64,000 nucleotides of DNA from Candidatus Peribacterales bacterium (GCA_020058765.1 JAGVDM010000004.1:248001-312000), one strand, 5' to 3'. Shown: positions 32,320 through 41,355, counted from the stretch's first letter. A program made the numbers and translations. Notes: generated from the letters alone by a model not told the origin.

Positions 32320-32610
32320 CTACACCCGTGAAAGGTGCATGCGCTCAATGTGCACCTCTGGGTGCACACCACGAATATGCGCAAGCAAATCGTCGCTTCT
32401 GGCGTAGCATTCCTGCGCTGCAATGGAATTGCTCGCATCAATGAGCAACGCGGAATCTTTGAGTGAACGAACAGCCAGCTCCCCTTGAAAATTCGGTAAT
32501 TCTTGATCGATCCACTGCTGTGCCGTACGCACGGTGTAGGCGGCAACAGCGTGCTCATGCAGCCCACGACGCTTGAGAACCTTGGGCAGAAGATGGCTGA
32601 TGCGCTCCAT
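32320..32610 (-). CDS. DUF721 (DciA-like) protein
   Basis: A 96-residue protein. MERISHLLPKVLKRRGL, QQWIDQELP and the final strand-helix segment (LAVRSLKDSALLIDASNSI ... IRGVHPEVHIERM) follow the pattern of DUF721 proteins, which include the DciA replicative-helicase loader. dnaB is in this window, while no dnaC/dnaI is seen, so a helicase-loading role is plausible. The match is by eye. It lies 17 bp beyond the glycosyltransferase start, in the same direction. The leader is pyrimidine rich (TCTCGTTCCTCT). Confidence 0.55.
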   Translation of the reverse strand: MERISHLLPKVLKRRGLHEHAVAAYTVRTAQQWIDQELPNFQGELAVRSLKDSALLIDASNSIAAQECYARSDDLLAHIRGVHPEVHIERMHLSRV

Positions 32611-32627
32611 AGAGGAACGAGAGTGTA

Positions 32628-33674
32628 TCACAGCGGTACCTTTTCCAGAAGCGCGGCCGTTTCCTCCGCAGCTTCTGACCATGCAAATCGCCGCACGGGT
32701 GCCCTGCGACCGGTGGGGAGCTGCGCCATTGCATGAGCCAGCCCCTCTACTGAGGGTTCCGTGAGCGTGCCGTCATTGCCAATCACCTCGGTGACGGCGC
32801 TGCCGCGGGTAGCGATCACCGGGCATCCGCAGGCAAGCGCTTCCACGAGCGGCAGCCCAAAGCCCTCATATGCTGAAGCAGTTACGAACGCGTCTGCCGC
32901 GCTGTAGAGCGCTGGCAGGTCGCGATCATCGAGTCCTTGCAGCAAGCGTGCGCCGGGCGGGAGCGAAAGTTGCACTGCCTCCTTGCCTCCACTCACCAGC
33001 ACGAGCTCACGCGGCGAACTGGGAAGTGCGGCATACGCCTTGAGTAGCAGATCTACCCGCTTGTGCTGCTTGGCATTCCCAACATACAAGAAGAAGGACG
33101 GCGGCAGACTGTGCGCTCTGCGTACGCGCTCCACCTCCTCTGGAGACGCAGGAGCAAAATACTCCTCCACGCCCTCGGTAATGACAGTAGTCTTGGTAGC
33201 AACAGAATCGCCATACGTTTCCGCGAGTTCTGCAGCTGTAAAATGGCTCACAGCGATCACCGCTTGTGCGCGCTTGAGTGCGCGCTTGAGCACCAAGCGA
33301 TACACATACTGTTTGAAGACCGATGCCTGATTGGGATAGCGATGCAAAATGAGATCGTGCACGGTGACCACAAACGGCACCGGGCAACGCAGAGGCACAT
33401 TGAAGTGCGGCGAGAAGAGGAGATCGATCCCACTGCTTTGCAGCAACCGCGGCAAGAGTGTTTGCTCAGCAAACGAGTAATGCGGAATATCGGCAGCGAC
33501 AATCTGCACACGGTCGCGGATTGTGTGCAGCCACGCAGCGGCAGGGTCGCGCACGAAGAGCACGAACGCCGTACCCTGTGCTGCCGCAACCATGTGCAAC
33601 ACAATCGAGCGTGTGTAGCGCCCGAGCCCGGCGTGTTCGTCGGCGAACCGACAGTCGATTCCTATTGTGCGCAT
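32628..33674 (-). CDS. GT-B glycosyltransferase (family 4 type)
   Basis: A 348-residue glycosyltransferase. The N-lobe starts MRTIGIDCRFADEHAGLGRYTR, and the nucleotide-sugar lobe has FFLYVGNAKQHKRVDLLLKAY, followed by the catalytic/donor motif SAYEGFGLPLVEALACGCPV, in which the EGFGLPxxEA signature with its two glutamates is intact. Members transfer mannose, glucose or similar sugars onto lipid-linked or surface glycans. Its ATG is only 15 bp from the divergent prmC ATG; the CATACT hexamer 12 bases upstream overlaps the prmC start. A second enzyme of the same type is at 37343-38398. Confidence 0.87.
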   Translation of the reverse strand: MRTIGIDCRFADEHAGLGRYTRSIVLHMVAAAQGTAFVLFVRDPAAAWLHTIRDRVQIVAADIPHYSFAEQTLLPRLLQSSGIDLLFSPHFNVPLRCPVPFVVTVHDLILHRYPNQASVFKQYVYRLVLKRALKRAQAVIAVSHFTAAELAETYGDSVATKTTVITEGVEEYFAPASPEEVERVRRAHSLPPSFFLYVGNAKQHKRVDLLLKAYAALPSSPRELVLVSGGKEAVQLSLPPGARLLQGLDDRDLPALYSAADAFVTASAYEGFGLPLVEALACGCPVIATRGSAVTEVIGNDGTLTEPSVEGLAHAMAQLPTGRRAPVRRFAWSEAAEETAALLEKVPL

Positions 33675-33689
33675 AGAACACGCAGAAGT

Positions 33690-34541
33690 ATGACGGAAAA
33701 CCGAGCGAGAACAACACGGGGGTGGCATGATGCCCTCGTGCAGCTCGCAGCCATCCTTGCGTCCTCTGGCATTGATCCGCTCGACGCGGAGCTCCTGCTC
33801 GCGCAGGTGCTTGGTCAAACACGGGCATGGCTTGCAGCACATCCAGATGCAGTGGTGAGCACTGAACATGCTGAGCAGTTCGCAGTACTTGCTATGCGAA
33901 GAGCGAAGCACGAGCCACTCGCATACATTCTTGGCGTGCGCGAATTTTATGGGCGCAGCTTCCGCGTAACACCAGATACGCTCATTCCGCGCCCGGCCAC
34001 CGAAGCGCTCGTCACACTCGCGCTCGATGTACTGCGTACCGGTACGCCAGATGTGCGGCAGGCCGATAGCGGCATCGTTGCCGGAGCCGAACTCTTCGGT
34101 GCACTGGAACATGTGCGAACCGTTGTAGATGTAGGCACGGGGAGCGGCTGCATTGCCATCACACTCGCGTGCGAACGAACCGACTTGCACTGCATTGGTA
34201 TAGATGTGAGCGCAGGGGCAATTGCCGTTGCTACAGAAAATGCAGAGCGTCATGGAGTAGCTGATCGATGTGTTTTTTCCGATGGCGCACTGCTCGATCC
34301 GATCAACGATCTCGATGCACCGTTTCTGCTCGTGAGCAATCCGCCGTACATTCCACTGGAAACAGCACTCATGCCAGATGTAGCAGGCTTCGAGCCATCA
34401 ATCGCGCTCTTTGCCGGGGAGGACGGCATGCAGGTACTGCGCCCTCTCGTAGCCGAGGCTCGCGCGCACCCCCTATGCAGGGGCATGGTACTGGAGTGCA
34501 TGGAAGAACAATGGGAAGCGTTGGCGAAGCACGGGGAGTGA
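33690..34541 (+). CDS. prmC: Release factor glutamine methyltransferase PrmC
   Basis: A 283-residue AdoMet methyltransferase that modifies the GGQ glutamine of release factors RF1/RF2. An N-terminal helical domain (ILASSGIDPLDAELLLAQVL) recognises the factor. The catalytic domain has VVDVGTGSGCIAITLA (AdoMet site), GIDVSAGAIAVA, and the diagnostic LVSNPPYIP. Other family marks are EPLAYILGVREFYG and LIPRPATEALV, where Glu of the usual RPETE is replaced by Ala. It lies 15 bp upstream of purA in the same direction. Confidence 0.92.
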   Translation: MTENRARTTRGWHDALVQLAAILASSGIDPLDAELLLAQVLGQTRAWLAAHPDAVVSTEHAEQFAVLAMRRAKHEPLAYILGVREFYGRSFRVTPDTLIPRPATEALVTLALDVLRTGTPDVRQADSGIVAGAELFGALEHVRTVVDVGTGSGCIAITLACERTDLHCIGIDVSAGAIAVATENAERHGVADRCVFSDGALLDPINDLDAPFLLVSNPPYIPLETALMPDVAGFEPSIALFAGEDGMQVLRPLVAEARAHPLCRGMVLECMEEQWEALAKHGE

Positions 34542-34556
34542 TGCTATGAATACGCC

Positions 34557-35795
34557 GTGCAGCAACAGCTCTCCGAATTGGGTCAGGTCTCCGCCGTCAT
34601 CGGCGCGCAGTGGGGGGACGAGGGCAAAGGCAAGATTATTGATCTACTCACGGAGGAATTCGACGTGGTTGCGCGCGCATGCGGCGGCGCGAATGCCGGC
34701 CACACCATTGTGGTGGGCGGCAAGAAACACGTGTTCCGCTTGCTACCATCAGGGTGTTTGCACGACGGCAAAACGATCGTGCTCGGCAGTGGCATGGTCA
34801 TTCATGTGCCAACGCTGCTTGAGGAACTCGACTTGCTCGAGCAAGCAGGGATCACGCTGCGCGATCGTCTGTGGATTTCCCACGAGGCACACATTGTCTT
34901 CGATTATCACAAAGAGATCGACGGCGTAATGGAAGACCGACGATCAGCACAAAAGGGAGAAGGCATTGGCACCACGCGCCGCGGCATTGGCCCTGCATAT
35001 ATGGACAAAGCGGAGCGCACAGGCGTACGCATGGAACGCCTAGGAACAGACCTCTCCGCGCATCTTCGTGATCGAGCGGAATCTGTACGCCATGCCTACG
35101 GTGTAGAGATTGATGTTGCAAAAGAAGCACAGCAGATTGCCGACGCGCATGTGCGTATCGGCAGTAGAATTACGGATACAGTAGAGCTCCTCCATCGGCT
35201 GCGCTCCGAGGATCATCGTATTATTGTGGAAGGCGCACAGGCCACTATGCTCGACTTGGATCACGGCACATATCCATATGTAACGAGCAGCTTCACCACC
35301 GTTGCCGGTGCACTGCAGGGGTTAGGGCTGCCACCATTCGCGCTCGATTCGTGCATTGGTGTCGCCAAGGCATACTGCACGCGTGTGGGCAGTGGCGACT
35401 TCCTTACAGAAGTGCACGGCGACACGGCAGATCGTTTGCGCGAACGAGGAGGGGAGTACGGATCGGTTACCAAGCGTCCGCGACGCTGTGGATGGTTGCA
35501 CATCCCCGATCTGCAACGCTCCTCACGCATCAACGGGTATACGTACTGGAACATTACCAAGCTCGACGTGCTCGACGAAGAAGAGGTGATTCCCGTAGGA
35601 ATCGCCGAAAAGAACGGCAAAGCCGTCTACAAAGAATTCGCTGGGTGGAAAACCTCCACAGCGGGCATGACAGACTTCGATGCACTGCCCAAAGAGGCAC
35701 AAGCACTCATTGGCTTCATTGAAGAGCAAACAGATATCCCCGTGCGGTTCCTGGGCACAGGGCAGGGGAGAGAGGAGATGATTCTCAAAGATTGA
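34557..35795 (+). CDS. purA: Adenylosuccinate synthetase
   Basis: A 412-residue enzyme converting IMP and aspartate with GTP to adenylosuccinate, the first step to AMP. The P-loop GAQWGDEGKGKIIDLL includes catalytic Asp21; His49 is in GGANAGHTIVVGG. Further marks are GTTRRGIGPAYMDKA, EGAQATMLDLDHGTYPYVTS (in parts) and TRVGSGDFLTE. The GTG start is exactly six bases after TATGAA, a leaderless arrangement. The next gene's promoter overlaps its stop. Confidence 0.95.
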   Translation: MQQQLSELGQVSAVIGAQWGDEGKGKIIDLLTEEFDVVARACGGANAGHTIVVGGKKHVFRLLPSGCLHDGKTIVLGSGMVIHVPTLLEELDLLEQAGITLRDRLWISHEAHIVFDYHKEIDGVMEDRRSAQKGEGIGTTRRGIGPAYMDKAERTGVRMERLGTDLSAHLRDRAESVRHAYGVEIDVAKEAQQIADAHVRIGSRITDTVELLHRLRSEDHRIIVEGAQATMLDLDHGTYPYVTSSFTTVAGALQGLGLPPFALDSCIGVAKAYCTRVGSGDFLTEVHGDTADRLRERGGEYGSVTKRPRRCGWLHIPDLQRSSRINGYTYWNITKLDVLDEEEVIPVGIAEKNGKAVYKEFAGWKTSTAGMTDFDALPKEAQALIGFIEEQTDIPVRFLGTGQGREEMILKD

Positions 35796-35820
35796 CGAGT
35801 GGTCGAATCCTTGGCATAGA
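35792..35820 (+). promoter_or_regulatory. Promoter of the 35827 gene
   Basis: TTGACG (35792-35797), 17-bp spacer, CATAGA (35815-35820), then six bases and the ATG at 35827. The -35 overlaps the purA stop codon. Confidence 0.55.
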
Positions 35821-35826
35821 TGGTGC

Positions 35827-36423
35827 ATGCATGCACCAGTGCTCGCGGGGAATCTCTTCGTAAAGCCCCTTCTACCTAAGGTCGGCCCCCCGGAAACATT
35901 CGACCGCTCCAAGCAGTACGCCCAGCTCATGATGGGAAGTGTTGCCTCACGAGTAGGTGTGTCGCTCAATTGGAGAGAACAGCAGTGGCCAGAGCAATCG
36001 ACCAATGCAGCACTCGGTAAAAGCACGCTGCCCACAGAAGCGCAGTACAAAGCACTCGGCACACAGAAATTCGACGCAGACATCAATCTGCTCTTGCTCC
36101 ATTCACTCGAAGAAGTGGGTCCAGAGCTCGGACACCTACTCCTCCGCCAAAAGCGCGCGTGGCATACGTTCCTCGTTTCCATTACTCCGCTTCCTGATCG
36201 CACAAAAGATGGAGAAATCTATCGTGGTATTACGGCTATTCCCGCACCCGGTACCGCAGAGCACATGGGAATCCACGAGGTATCATCACTGCGTGATGCG
36301 GAACGCATTCGCCCGGTGAATCCAGAAAAGGACGGCTACATGAGCTTCCATGACATCACGAAACTCTCCGCAGAGAAGCTCTACACCATGTTCTCGCTCG
36401 TGCGGATTCGCAAGAACGTGTAA
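35827..36423 (+). CDS. Hypothetical soluble protein
   Basis: A 198-residue protein I do not recognise. No signal peptide or TM helix is present. It has a helical centre (ADINLLLLHSLEEVGPELGHLLLRQKR, given in part) followed by a strand-rich part (HTFLVSITPLPD, IYRGITAIPAPG) and a C-terminal helix (ITKLSAEKLYTMFSLVRIRKN). The promoter with the -10 six bases from the ATG supports expression. It converges on nadK with no intergenic space. Confidence 0.55.
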   Translation: MHAPVLAGNLFVKPLLPKVGPPETFDRSKQYAQLMMGSVASRVGVSLNWREQQWPEQSTNAALGKSTLPTEAQYKALGTQKFDADINLLLLHSLEEVGPELGHLLLRQKRAWHTFLVSITPLPDRTKDGEIYRGITAIPAPGTAEHMGIHEVSSLRDAERIRPVNPEKDGYMSFHDITKLSAEKLYTMFSLVRIRKNV

Positions 36424-37320
36424 CTAGTCAGCGTCGATATTCTCCCCCCACTTGAGCTTTTCGCGCAGGGTGCCGTAGAAGGTGTCCTCTTTGCGGCGCA
36501 GGAAGTGAATACTGTGGCCATCCATTCGCGCGCTCACACGGTCGCCGCTCTTTAAGGGCATAGATGTCTGCCCGTCGATCGTGAGGAATACTTCTCGATC
36601 GTCGAACTTTGTGGAGTGAATCTCCACCTGTGCCTGCACCACACTCTGCCCGGGGATCACCACTGGCTTTTGCGTAAAGCTGTGAGGATTGAGCGGCGTA
36701 AGAATGGTGGCAGAAAGACTCGGGTGCACCACGGGACCGCCCGCTGCGAGGGAATATGCGGTAGATCCGGTAGGAGTCGCAATGATCAATCCATCGGAGC
36801 GGTATGTCGTGAGCGGCTCACCATTCACCGTCGTCTGCAAGTTCATCAAGCGCGCGATCATTCCCTGTGCAATAACCACTTCGTTCAATGCAAATCCATC
36901 GTACCCGGCAGTGCCATCTTTTCGCTCGACGGTTACATGGAGCAGATGCCGCTCATCGAGCACGCCCTCTCCATTGAGCAAACGAGGGAGCAGATCCTCT
37001 GCTTCATCCACAGTGATTTCTGCAAGGAACCCAATGCGCCCGCGGTTCACACTCAGAATGGGAACAGTAAAATTCTGCAGCTCGCGCACCGCACGCAGAA
37101 TGGTGCCATCACCCCCAATCACGAGTAGCAGGTCGATGTCGGATTCATCGGCACTGTAGGACGGGAGCTCTTTGGCACACGGCACATCATTGATGCGCAA
37201 TGGATCAAAGAGAACGGTAGCACCCAGGCTCCGCAGAATGGCGACAACACGTTCTACGGCCTCGTTTTTATGATCGAGCCCAGACTTCACTGTGACGCCG
37301 ATGCGTGCATACTGCAACAT
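36424..37320 (-). CDS. nadK: NAD kinase
   Basis: A 298-residue kinase making NADP from NAD and ATP or polyphosphate. The signature LLLVIGGDGTILRAVREL is near residue 70. ILSVNRGRIGFLAE and the conserved glycine-rich TYRSDGLIIATPTGSTAYSLAAGG (split here into its halves, SDGLIIATPTGSTAYS and LAAGG) complete the active site. ATG at 37320 is preceded by TACAAT ending eight bases upstream, supporting a near-leaderless start. It supplies cofactor for the NADP-type GAPDH predicted nearby. Confidence 0.93.
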   Translation of the reverse strand: MLQYARIGVTVKSGLDHKNEAVERVVAILRSLGATVLFDPLRINDVPCAKELPSYSADESDIDLLLVIGGDGTILRAVRELQNFTVPILSVNRGRIGFLAEITVDEAEDLLPRLLNGEGVLDERHLLHVTVERKDGTAGYDGFALNEVVIAQGMIARLMNLQTTVNGEPLTTYRSDGLIIATPTGSTAYSLAAGGPVVHPSLSATILTPLNPHSFTQKPVVIPGQSVVQAQVEIHSTKFDDREVFLTIDGQTSMPLKSGDRVSARMDGHSIHFLRRKEDTFYGTLREKLKWGENIDAD

Positions 37321-37342
37321 GGAGTGTGATTGTAGCACCGCC

Positions 37343-38398
37343 TTACAGTCGCGAAAGCACGTCGAGCACGATTGTTGCGGTTCGCTGCCAGGAATACTGC
37401 GCCGCCTGCGCAGGACCTGCCGCTGCCAAACGCTCACGAAGAGTGGCGTCCGTGAGCAGGCGCTGCAAACCATCGGTCATGGAAGGCACACGCTCCGGAT
37501 CGACAAGCAATGCGGCATCACCGGCGACTTCTTGCAAGCTTCCACGATCCGATGTGAGCACCGGCACGCCACGTTGGAGTGCATCGAGCACGGGTAACCC
37601 AAACCCCTCGTAGAGCGATGGATACGCGAACACTGCACAACGAGAGAGGAGGGCATCGTACTCACTGTCGCGCACGTACTGCAGCCACTGCACGCCGGGT
37701 GTCTGCTCTACTAAACGAAGGATCGGCACATCGCGCCAACCTCGGCCTCCGGCAAGCAGCAACGGATGCGCCGCTTTGAGCGCCTCCGGCAGTGCTGCAT
37801 ACGCACGAATAAGCCGGAGCTGATTCTTGCGCGGGCAGAGTGTGGCAATACACAGAATACCTGCAGGCTTCGCTACGCGCGGAGGAGGGGATGCACGAAA
37901 CGGTCCCGCAAAAACGGATGTGAGGCGATCGAGTGGGAGCTCAGGGAACCGCTCAAGGATATCGTGCTTTGTAGACTCGCTAATGCACAGCACATGCGCT
38001 GCGCGCCGGAGTGCGCGCGGGAGCAGTGCCCGCTCGAGAATCTTCGCCTTGCGGTTGTGCGGCTCTCGCTGGAACGCGATGAGATCATGCACAATCGGTA
38101 CGCACGGAACAGACTGATGCAGAATCGCAGGGATGAGATAGCTTGTGGGGCACAGCACGACATCGGGGTGCTCTTGCTTCAGGAATTTTGCAGCGCGAAA
38201 GTGCCACCCGGGCCCATGCTTGAACAGATGTGTAGTGACGTTCGCTCCAGAAAAGTTTGCAGGGAGCGGGGAATCTGTAAGGAGCAGGAATTGGTGTGAC
38301 TGCTCTTGCAACAGTACCTGCAAACAACCCCGCGCCCATGCGCCTTTGCCGGTGATCTGCGGCCGACACACTTCCCGCACGTCGATGGCGATGCGCAT
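37343..38398 (-). CDS. GT-B glycosyltransferase (family 4 type), second copy
   Basis: A 351-residue glycosyltransferase. Start MRIAIDVREVCRPQITGKGA; donor-lobe marks are ILCIATLCPRKNQLRLIRAYAAL and the catalytic SLYEGFGLPVLDALQRGVPVL, where the second glutamate of the EGFGLPxxEA motif is Asp. ENVLLVDP-like ALLVDPERVPSM follows. It shares architecture with the enzyme at 32628-33674 but is clearly diverged. TAGACT ends six bases before the ATG. It is divergent from the membrane protein at 38445; both probably serve envelope glycans. Confidence 0.86.
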   Translation of the reverse strand: MRIAIDVREVCRPQITGKGAWARGCLQVLLQEQSHQFLLLTDSPLPANFSGANVTTHLFKHGPGWHFRAAKFLKQEHPDVVLCPTSYLIPAILHQSVPCVPIVHDLIAFQREPHNRKAKILERALLPRALRRAAHVLCISESTKHDILERFPELPLDRLTSVFAGPFRASPPPRVAKPAGILCIATLCPRKNQLRLIRAYAALPEALKAAHPLLLAGGRGWRDVPILRLVEQTPGVQWLQYVRDSEYDALLSRCAVFAYPSLYEGFGLPVLDALQRGVPVLTSDRGSLQEVAGDAALLVDPERVPSMTDGLQRLLTDATLRERLAAAGPAQAAQYSWQRTATIVLDVLSRL

Positions 38399-38444
38399 GG
38401 CGGTAGTCTAGTGGACATGAGGCAGAGCTGCTATGCTCTACGCC

Positions 38445-39068
38445 GTGGCATCGATGTGGCTGAAGAAGCTCGCGGCCCTGGAACTTGAGGAGAAGATTCT
38501 CAACGGTGGTCTTTGTTTGGCGATTGTTGGCATTTTCCTGCCGTGGATTGGCGGACGGCCGTCCCTGATAGATACCACAACCCGCATGTACAGCGGGCTT
38601 GGGTTCCACACGGGATTCATTGGCCTTACGGTTCTCGCACTCCTGCTCTTTACTCTGCTCATTACCGTTGTGCCGCTCACAAGCGGTAAAACACTCGTAC
38701 GCCGGCATCTTCGCCCTACTGTGCGCCTCTGCACAACCGCGCTTTCCACCATCCTTACACTTGCGGCACTGTCTGTCTTGCTCAAAGTCACACTCGAGTC
38801 GCCAGGCATGGAAGTGCGCTTTGGTGTGTATGTTTCGCTCGTCGGCTGCCTCATTGCAGCACTCTACGGATTTTTGGCCTACCAGGAAGATCACCGCCGC
38901 CAGACACAGGGAATGTTTCAGTACCCACCACCCGAGCCAAAAGCACCCGCACCAACTCCTGTGCAGCCTGCTCGCGATCGCCCCGACGTGCCCCCAGGGA
39001 GCAACGTTCCACCTCCGCCGCCACCAGAGGAACACCCTGTTCCACGGCCAACACTTCCGTATCGGTAG
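38445..39068 (+). CDS. Four-TM membrane protein with proline-rich tail
   Basis: A 207-residue membrane protein. Four hydrophobic helices (LCLAIVGIFLPWIGG, FIGLTVLALLLFTLLITVV, LSTILTLAALSVLLKV, GVYVSLVGCLIAALYGFLAY) are followed by a 55-residue tail rich in proline (PPPEPKAPAPTPVQPA ... VPPPPPPEEHPVP) that should face the cytoplasm or cell wall. The family is not recognised. GTG at 38445 is seven bases after TATGCT; ATG at 38454 is possible. Confidence 0.6.
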   Translation: MASMWLKKLAALELEEKILNGGLCLAIVGIFLPWIGGRPSLIDTTTRMYSGLGFHTGFIGLTVLALLLFTLLITVVPLTSGKTLVRRHLRPTVRLCTTALSTILTLAALSVLLKVTLESPGMEVRFGVYVSLVGCLIAALYGFLAYQEDHRRQTQGMFQYPPPEPKAPAPTPVQPARDRPDVPPGSNVPPPPPPEEHPVPRPTLPYR

Positions 39069-39089
39069 GATCTCCCCTACAATTTGCCT

Positions 39090-39401
39090 GTGACTGACTA
39101 TACAGACGATATGCTCGTGTACGTCGACCCGAACGCTCGTTCGGTGGTCGGCGTTGTGGAATGGTTGCCGACGGGCAAACCGAAGCGCTTAGCAATGGCG
39201 CTCCCATCTCCAGATGCGCCAGAACAGAAAGATCGCCGCGGCAGGCCACGGCGTGTGCTCAAAGAGCGCTTCTACCCTTGGTGCTCCTACCGCACAGCGA
39301 AACGCGTGTACCGCGTTGCGGGCAAGGAGCGGGAACCCGAAAATGCACAAGCATTCGATGAAGCGCTACAGAAAGCACTCCAGGAGCCCTATTGGGATTG
39401 A
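39090..39401 (+). CDS. Small basic hypothetical protein
   Basis: A 103-residue protein starting VTDYTDDML (GTG), with TACAAT ending exactly six bases upstream. It has a strand-rich N-terminus (MLVYVDPNARSVVGVVEWLP), a basic centre (DRRGRPRRVLKERFYPW) and a helical C-terminus. No family is recognised; the basic patch could bind nucleic acid. Its end overlaps the convergent fbp gene by 13 bp. Confidence 0.55.
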   Translation: MTDYTDDMLVYVDPNARSVVGVVEWLPTGKPKRLAMALPSPDAPEQKDRRGRPRRVLKERFYPWCSYRTAKRVYRVAGKEREPENAQAFDEALQKALQEPYWD

Positions 39402-40330
39402 AGCTCCTCGCTCACACGCGCGACTTCGTGTGCGGATCCTAGTATGAGTGGCGTGCGTTGATCGATCTCGGTCAGGCGTTTATCCAGAATGGACATGGTG
39501 CCATCTGTAGCACTGCCGCCTGCTTGCTCAACAAGGTATGCAAACGGACCGCACTCAAACGCAAGGCGGAGTTTGCCATTGGGATACTTGGCACCGCCCA
39601 CATTGGTAAACACGCCTTGGCCCTTACTGAGGATATGGTGAATATCCGCCACCATGCAGCCGGAATACCGCAGTGTGAGCGCACTCTGTAGCCAACGATC
39701 CATGGAAGCACGGTAGCCCGCATTGTCCTTGAATGCGTGCAAATTCCCAGGGCTGTAGTTCTCTGCCTCATCACCAATCCCCAAATGCTCATTGAGCAGA
39801 ATGTACTCGCCCACATCATTCAAAATGAACATGTGCACGCCGTTGCCTGCGGAATACACCAAGATGGTACGAGGGCCATAGAGCACATAGAGCGCTGCAA
39901 CTTGTTCGCGCGGTGTGCGCCCGATCAATTCGCCACCCTCATAAATACCAAAGATAGACCCGACCGCAAAGTTCGTTTCCACGAGTGATGATCCATCGAG
40001 CGGATCAAAGACAACGCTGTACGGCGCAGAAGGATCGAGCTCTACAACATCGGCCTGCTCTTCGGAAATGAAGGAATGCACCAACCCGCTCTCGCGCAGA
40101 TGTTGCTGAATAATCTCGTCACTGAGCACATCGAGCTTCTGCTGCTCTTCTCCAAATTGATTCACTGCCCCTGCCAAACCTGCTTCTGTAGTGAGGATTG
40201 CACGACGCACGTATGCAGCTGCACGTGCAATATCCATGATGACGTGTCGCAGTGCATCGGGCGCCTTGGCATGTATGCGCAAATGATAATTGAGTGATGG
40301 CCGATGTGGAGCAGCTGCGCGTTTTGCCAT
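39389..40330 (-). CDS. fbp: Fructose-1,6-bisphosphatase, class I
   Basis: A 313-residue phosphatase of gluconeogenesis and pentose-phosphate cycling. The metal-binding motif VFDPLDGSSLVETN is near residue 105, with the preceding glutamates in FISEEQADVVELD. YSGCMVADIHHIL and GKLRLAFECGPFAYLVEQAGG are also family marks. It lies 2 bp after the upstream GAPDH stop, so the two are co-translated. The pairing with an apparently NADP-type GAPDH indicates an anabolic, sugar-forming function. Confidence 0.93.
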   Translation of the reverse strand: MAKRAAAPHRPSLNYHLRIHAKAPDALRHVIMDIARAAAYVRRAILTTEAGLAGAVNQFGEEQQKLDVLSDEIIQQHLRESGLVHSFISEEQADVVELDPSAPYSVVFDPLDGSSLVETNFAVGSIFGIYEGGELIGRTPREQVAALYVLYGPRTILVYSAGNGVHMFILNDVGEYILLNEHLGIGDEAENYSPGNLHAFKDNAGYRASMDRWLQSALTLRYSGCMVADIHHILSKGQGVFTNVGGAKYPNGKLRLAFECGPFAYLVEQAGGSATDGTMSILDKRLTEIDQRTPLILGSAHEVARVSEELQSQ

Positions 40331-40332
40331 AG

Positions 40333-41355
40333 TTATTGGAGCAGGGTACCGAGCTTGTGAACCATTTCCGTTACACGCATTGCGTACCCCCATTCGTTGT
40401 CATACCAACTCAGAATCTGCACACCCTTTCCATCCACCACTTTGGTGTAGGGCAAATCTGCAATGGAACTGCGAGGATCGGTCATGAAGTCGATGCTCAC
40501 GAGTGGCTCTTCGCTCACTCCCAACACACCCTGCAACGCAGCATCGTTTGCGGCGGCACGGAGTACATCGTTCACTTCTTCTTTTGTTGTGTCTTTTTTG
40601 ATCGAGAAGGCCATGTACGCGCACGATACCGTCGGTACCGGAACACGGAAGGCCATACCGTCGAGCTTGCCTTGCAGATGCGGAAAGATGCTTGCACAAG
40701 CCTTTACTGCGCCCGTCTTGGTCGGGATCACCGACAGCGTTGCCGCACGCGCACGACGCAGATCGCCACCTTCTTCACCTGGTTTGTTATCCAGCAAATT
40801 CTGCGAAACGGTGAACGCGTGCACTGACCCTACAAGCAAGCGATCAATACCGAATGCACTGTCCATCACTTTGATCACCGGGGCAATACAGTTGGTGGTA
40901 CACGATGCATTGGAAATCACTTCCAGATCTGCAGTGAGCAGATGATCATTCACGCCCTTCACAAATGTGGGTGTGTCATCCTTCATGGGTGCCGTCACAA
41001 TCACGCGCTTGGCACCGGCCTTCAGGTGACCGCTCGCGCCTTCTCGCGTCACAAAGTGGCCTGTGGCTTCTACAACAATATCTACCTTGAGTGCTTTCCA
41101 GGGGCACTTTGCAGGCTCCCGTTCACGCACAACCTTCACGGTTTTGCCGTTTACGGTGAAGTCCTCACCCGTCACGTCGACTTGCGCTGCAAACCTGCCG
41201 TGCAGTGAATCGTACTTCAGAAGATACGCGCGTGTTTCTGCATCCGATGATGCGTTCACGGCGACCACTTCTACTTGGTCTGCGAAGTTTTCGACAAATT
41301 GGCGGTGGACGTTTCGACCGATACGTCCGTATCCATTGATGGCGACGCGAATCAT
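40333..41355 (-). CDS. gap: Glyceraldehyde-3-phosphate dehydrogenase, probable NADP-type
   Basis: A 340-residue GAPDH clearly different from the one at 1016-2026. The nucleotide motif is VAINGYGRIGR; the catalytic cysteine is in ISNASCTTNC. The residue corresponding to the NAD-selecting Asp33 is Ala35 (VVAVNASSDA), as in NADP-using enzymes of the GapB/plastid type, and the S-loop reads DNKPGEEGGDLRRA instead of DLPHKDLRRA, with a small insertion. It precedes fbp by 2 bp. I infer an NADPH-dependent, gluconeogenic direction. Cofactor use is a prediction from two sites. Confidence 0.92.
   Translation of the reverse strand: MIRVAINGYGRIGRNVHRQFVENFADQVEVVAVNASSDAETRAYLLKYDSLHGRFAAQVDVTGEDFTVNGKTVKVVREREPAKCPWKALKVDIVVEATGHFVTREGASGHLKAGAKRVIVTAPMKDDTPTFVKGVNDHLLTADLEVISNASCTTNCIAPVIKVMDSAFGIDRLLVGSVHAFTVSQNLLDNKPGEEGGDLRRARAATLSVIPTKTGAVKACASIFPHLQGKLDGMAFRVPVPTVSCAYMAFSIKKDTTKEEVNDVLRAAANDAALQGVLGVSEEPLVSIDFMTDPRSSIADLPYTKVVDGKGVQILSWYDNEWGYAMRVTEMVHKLGTLLQ

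Noticed and set aside
33063-33689. N-terminal extension of prmC by about 200 codons
   Set aside because: It is antisense to the glycosyltransferase; the family-like protein starts at the ATG at 33690.
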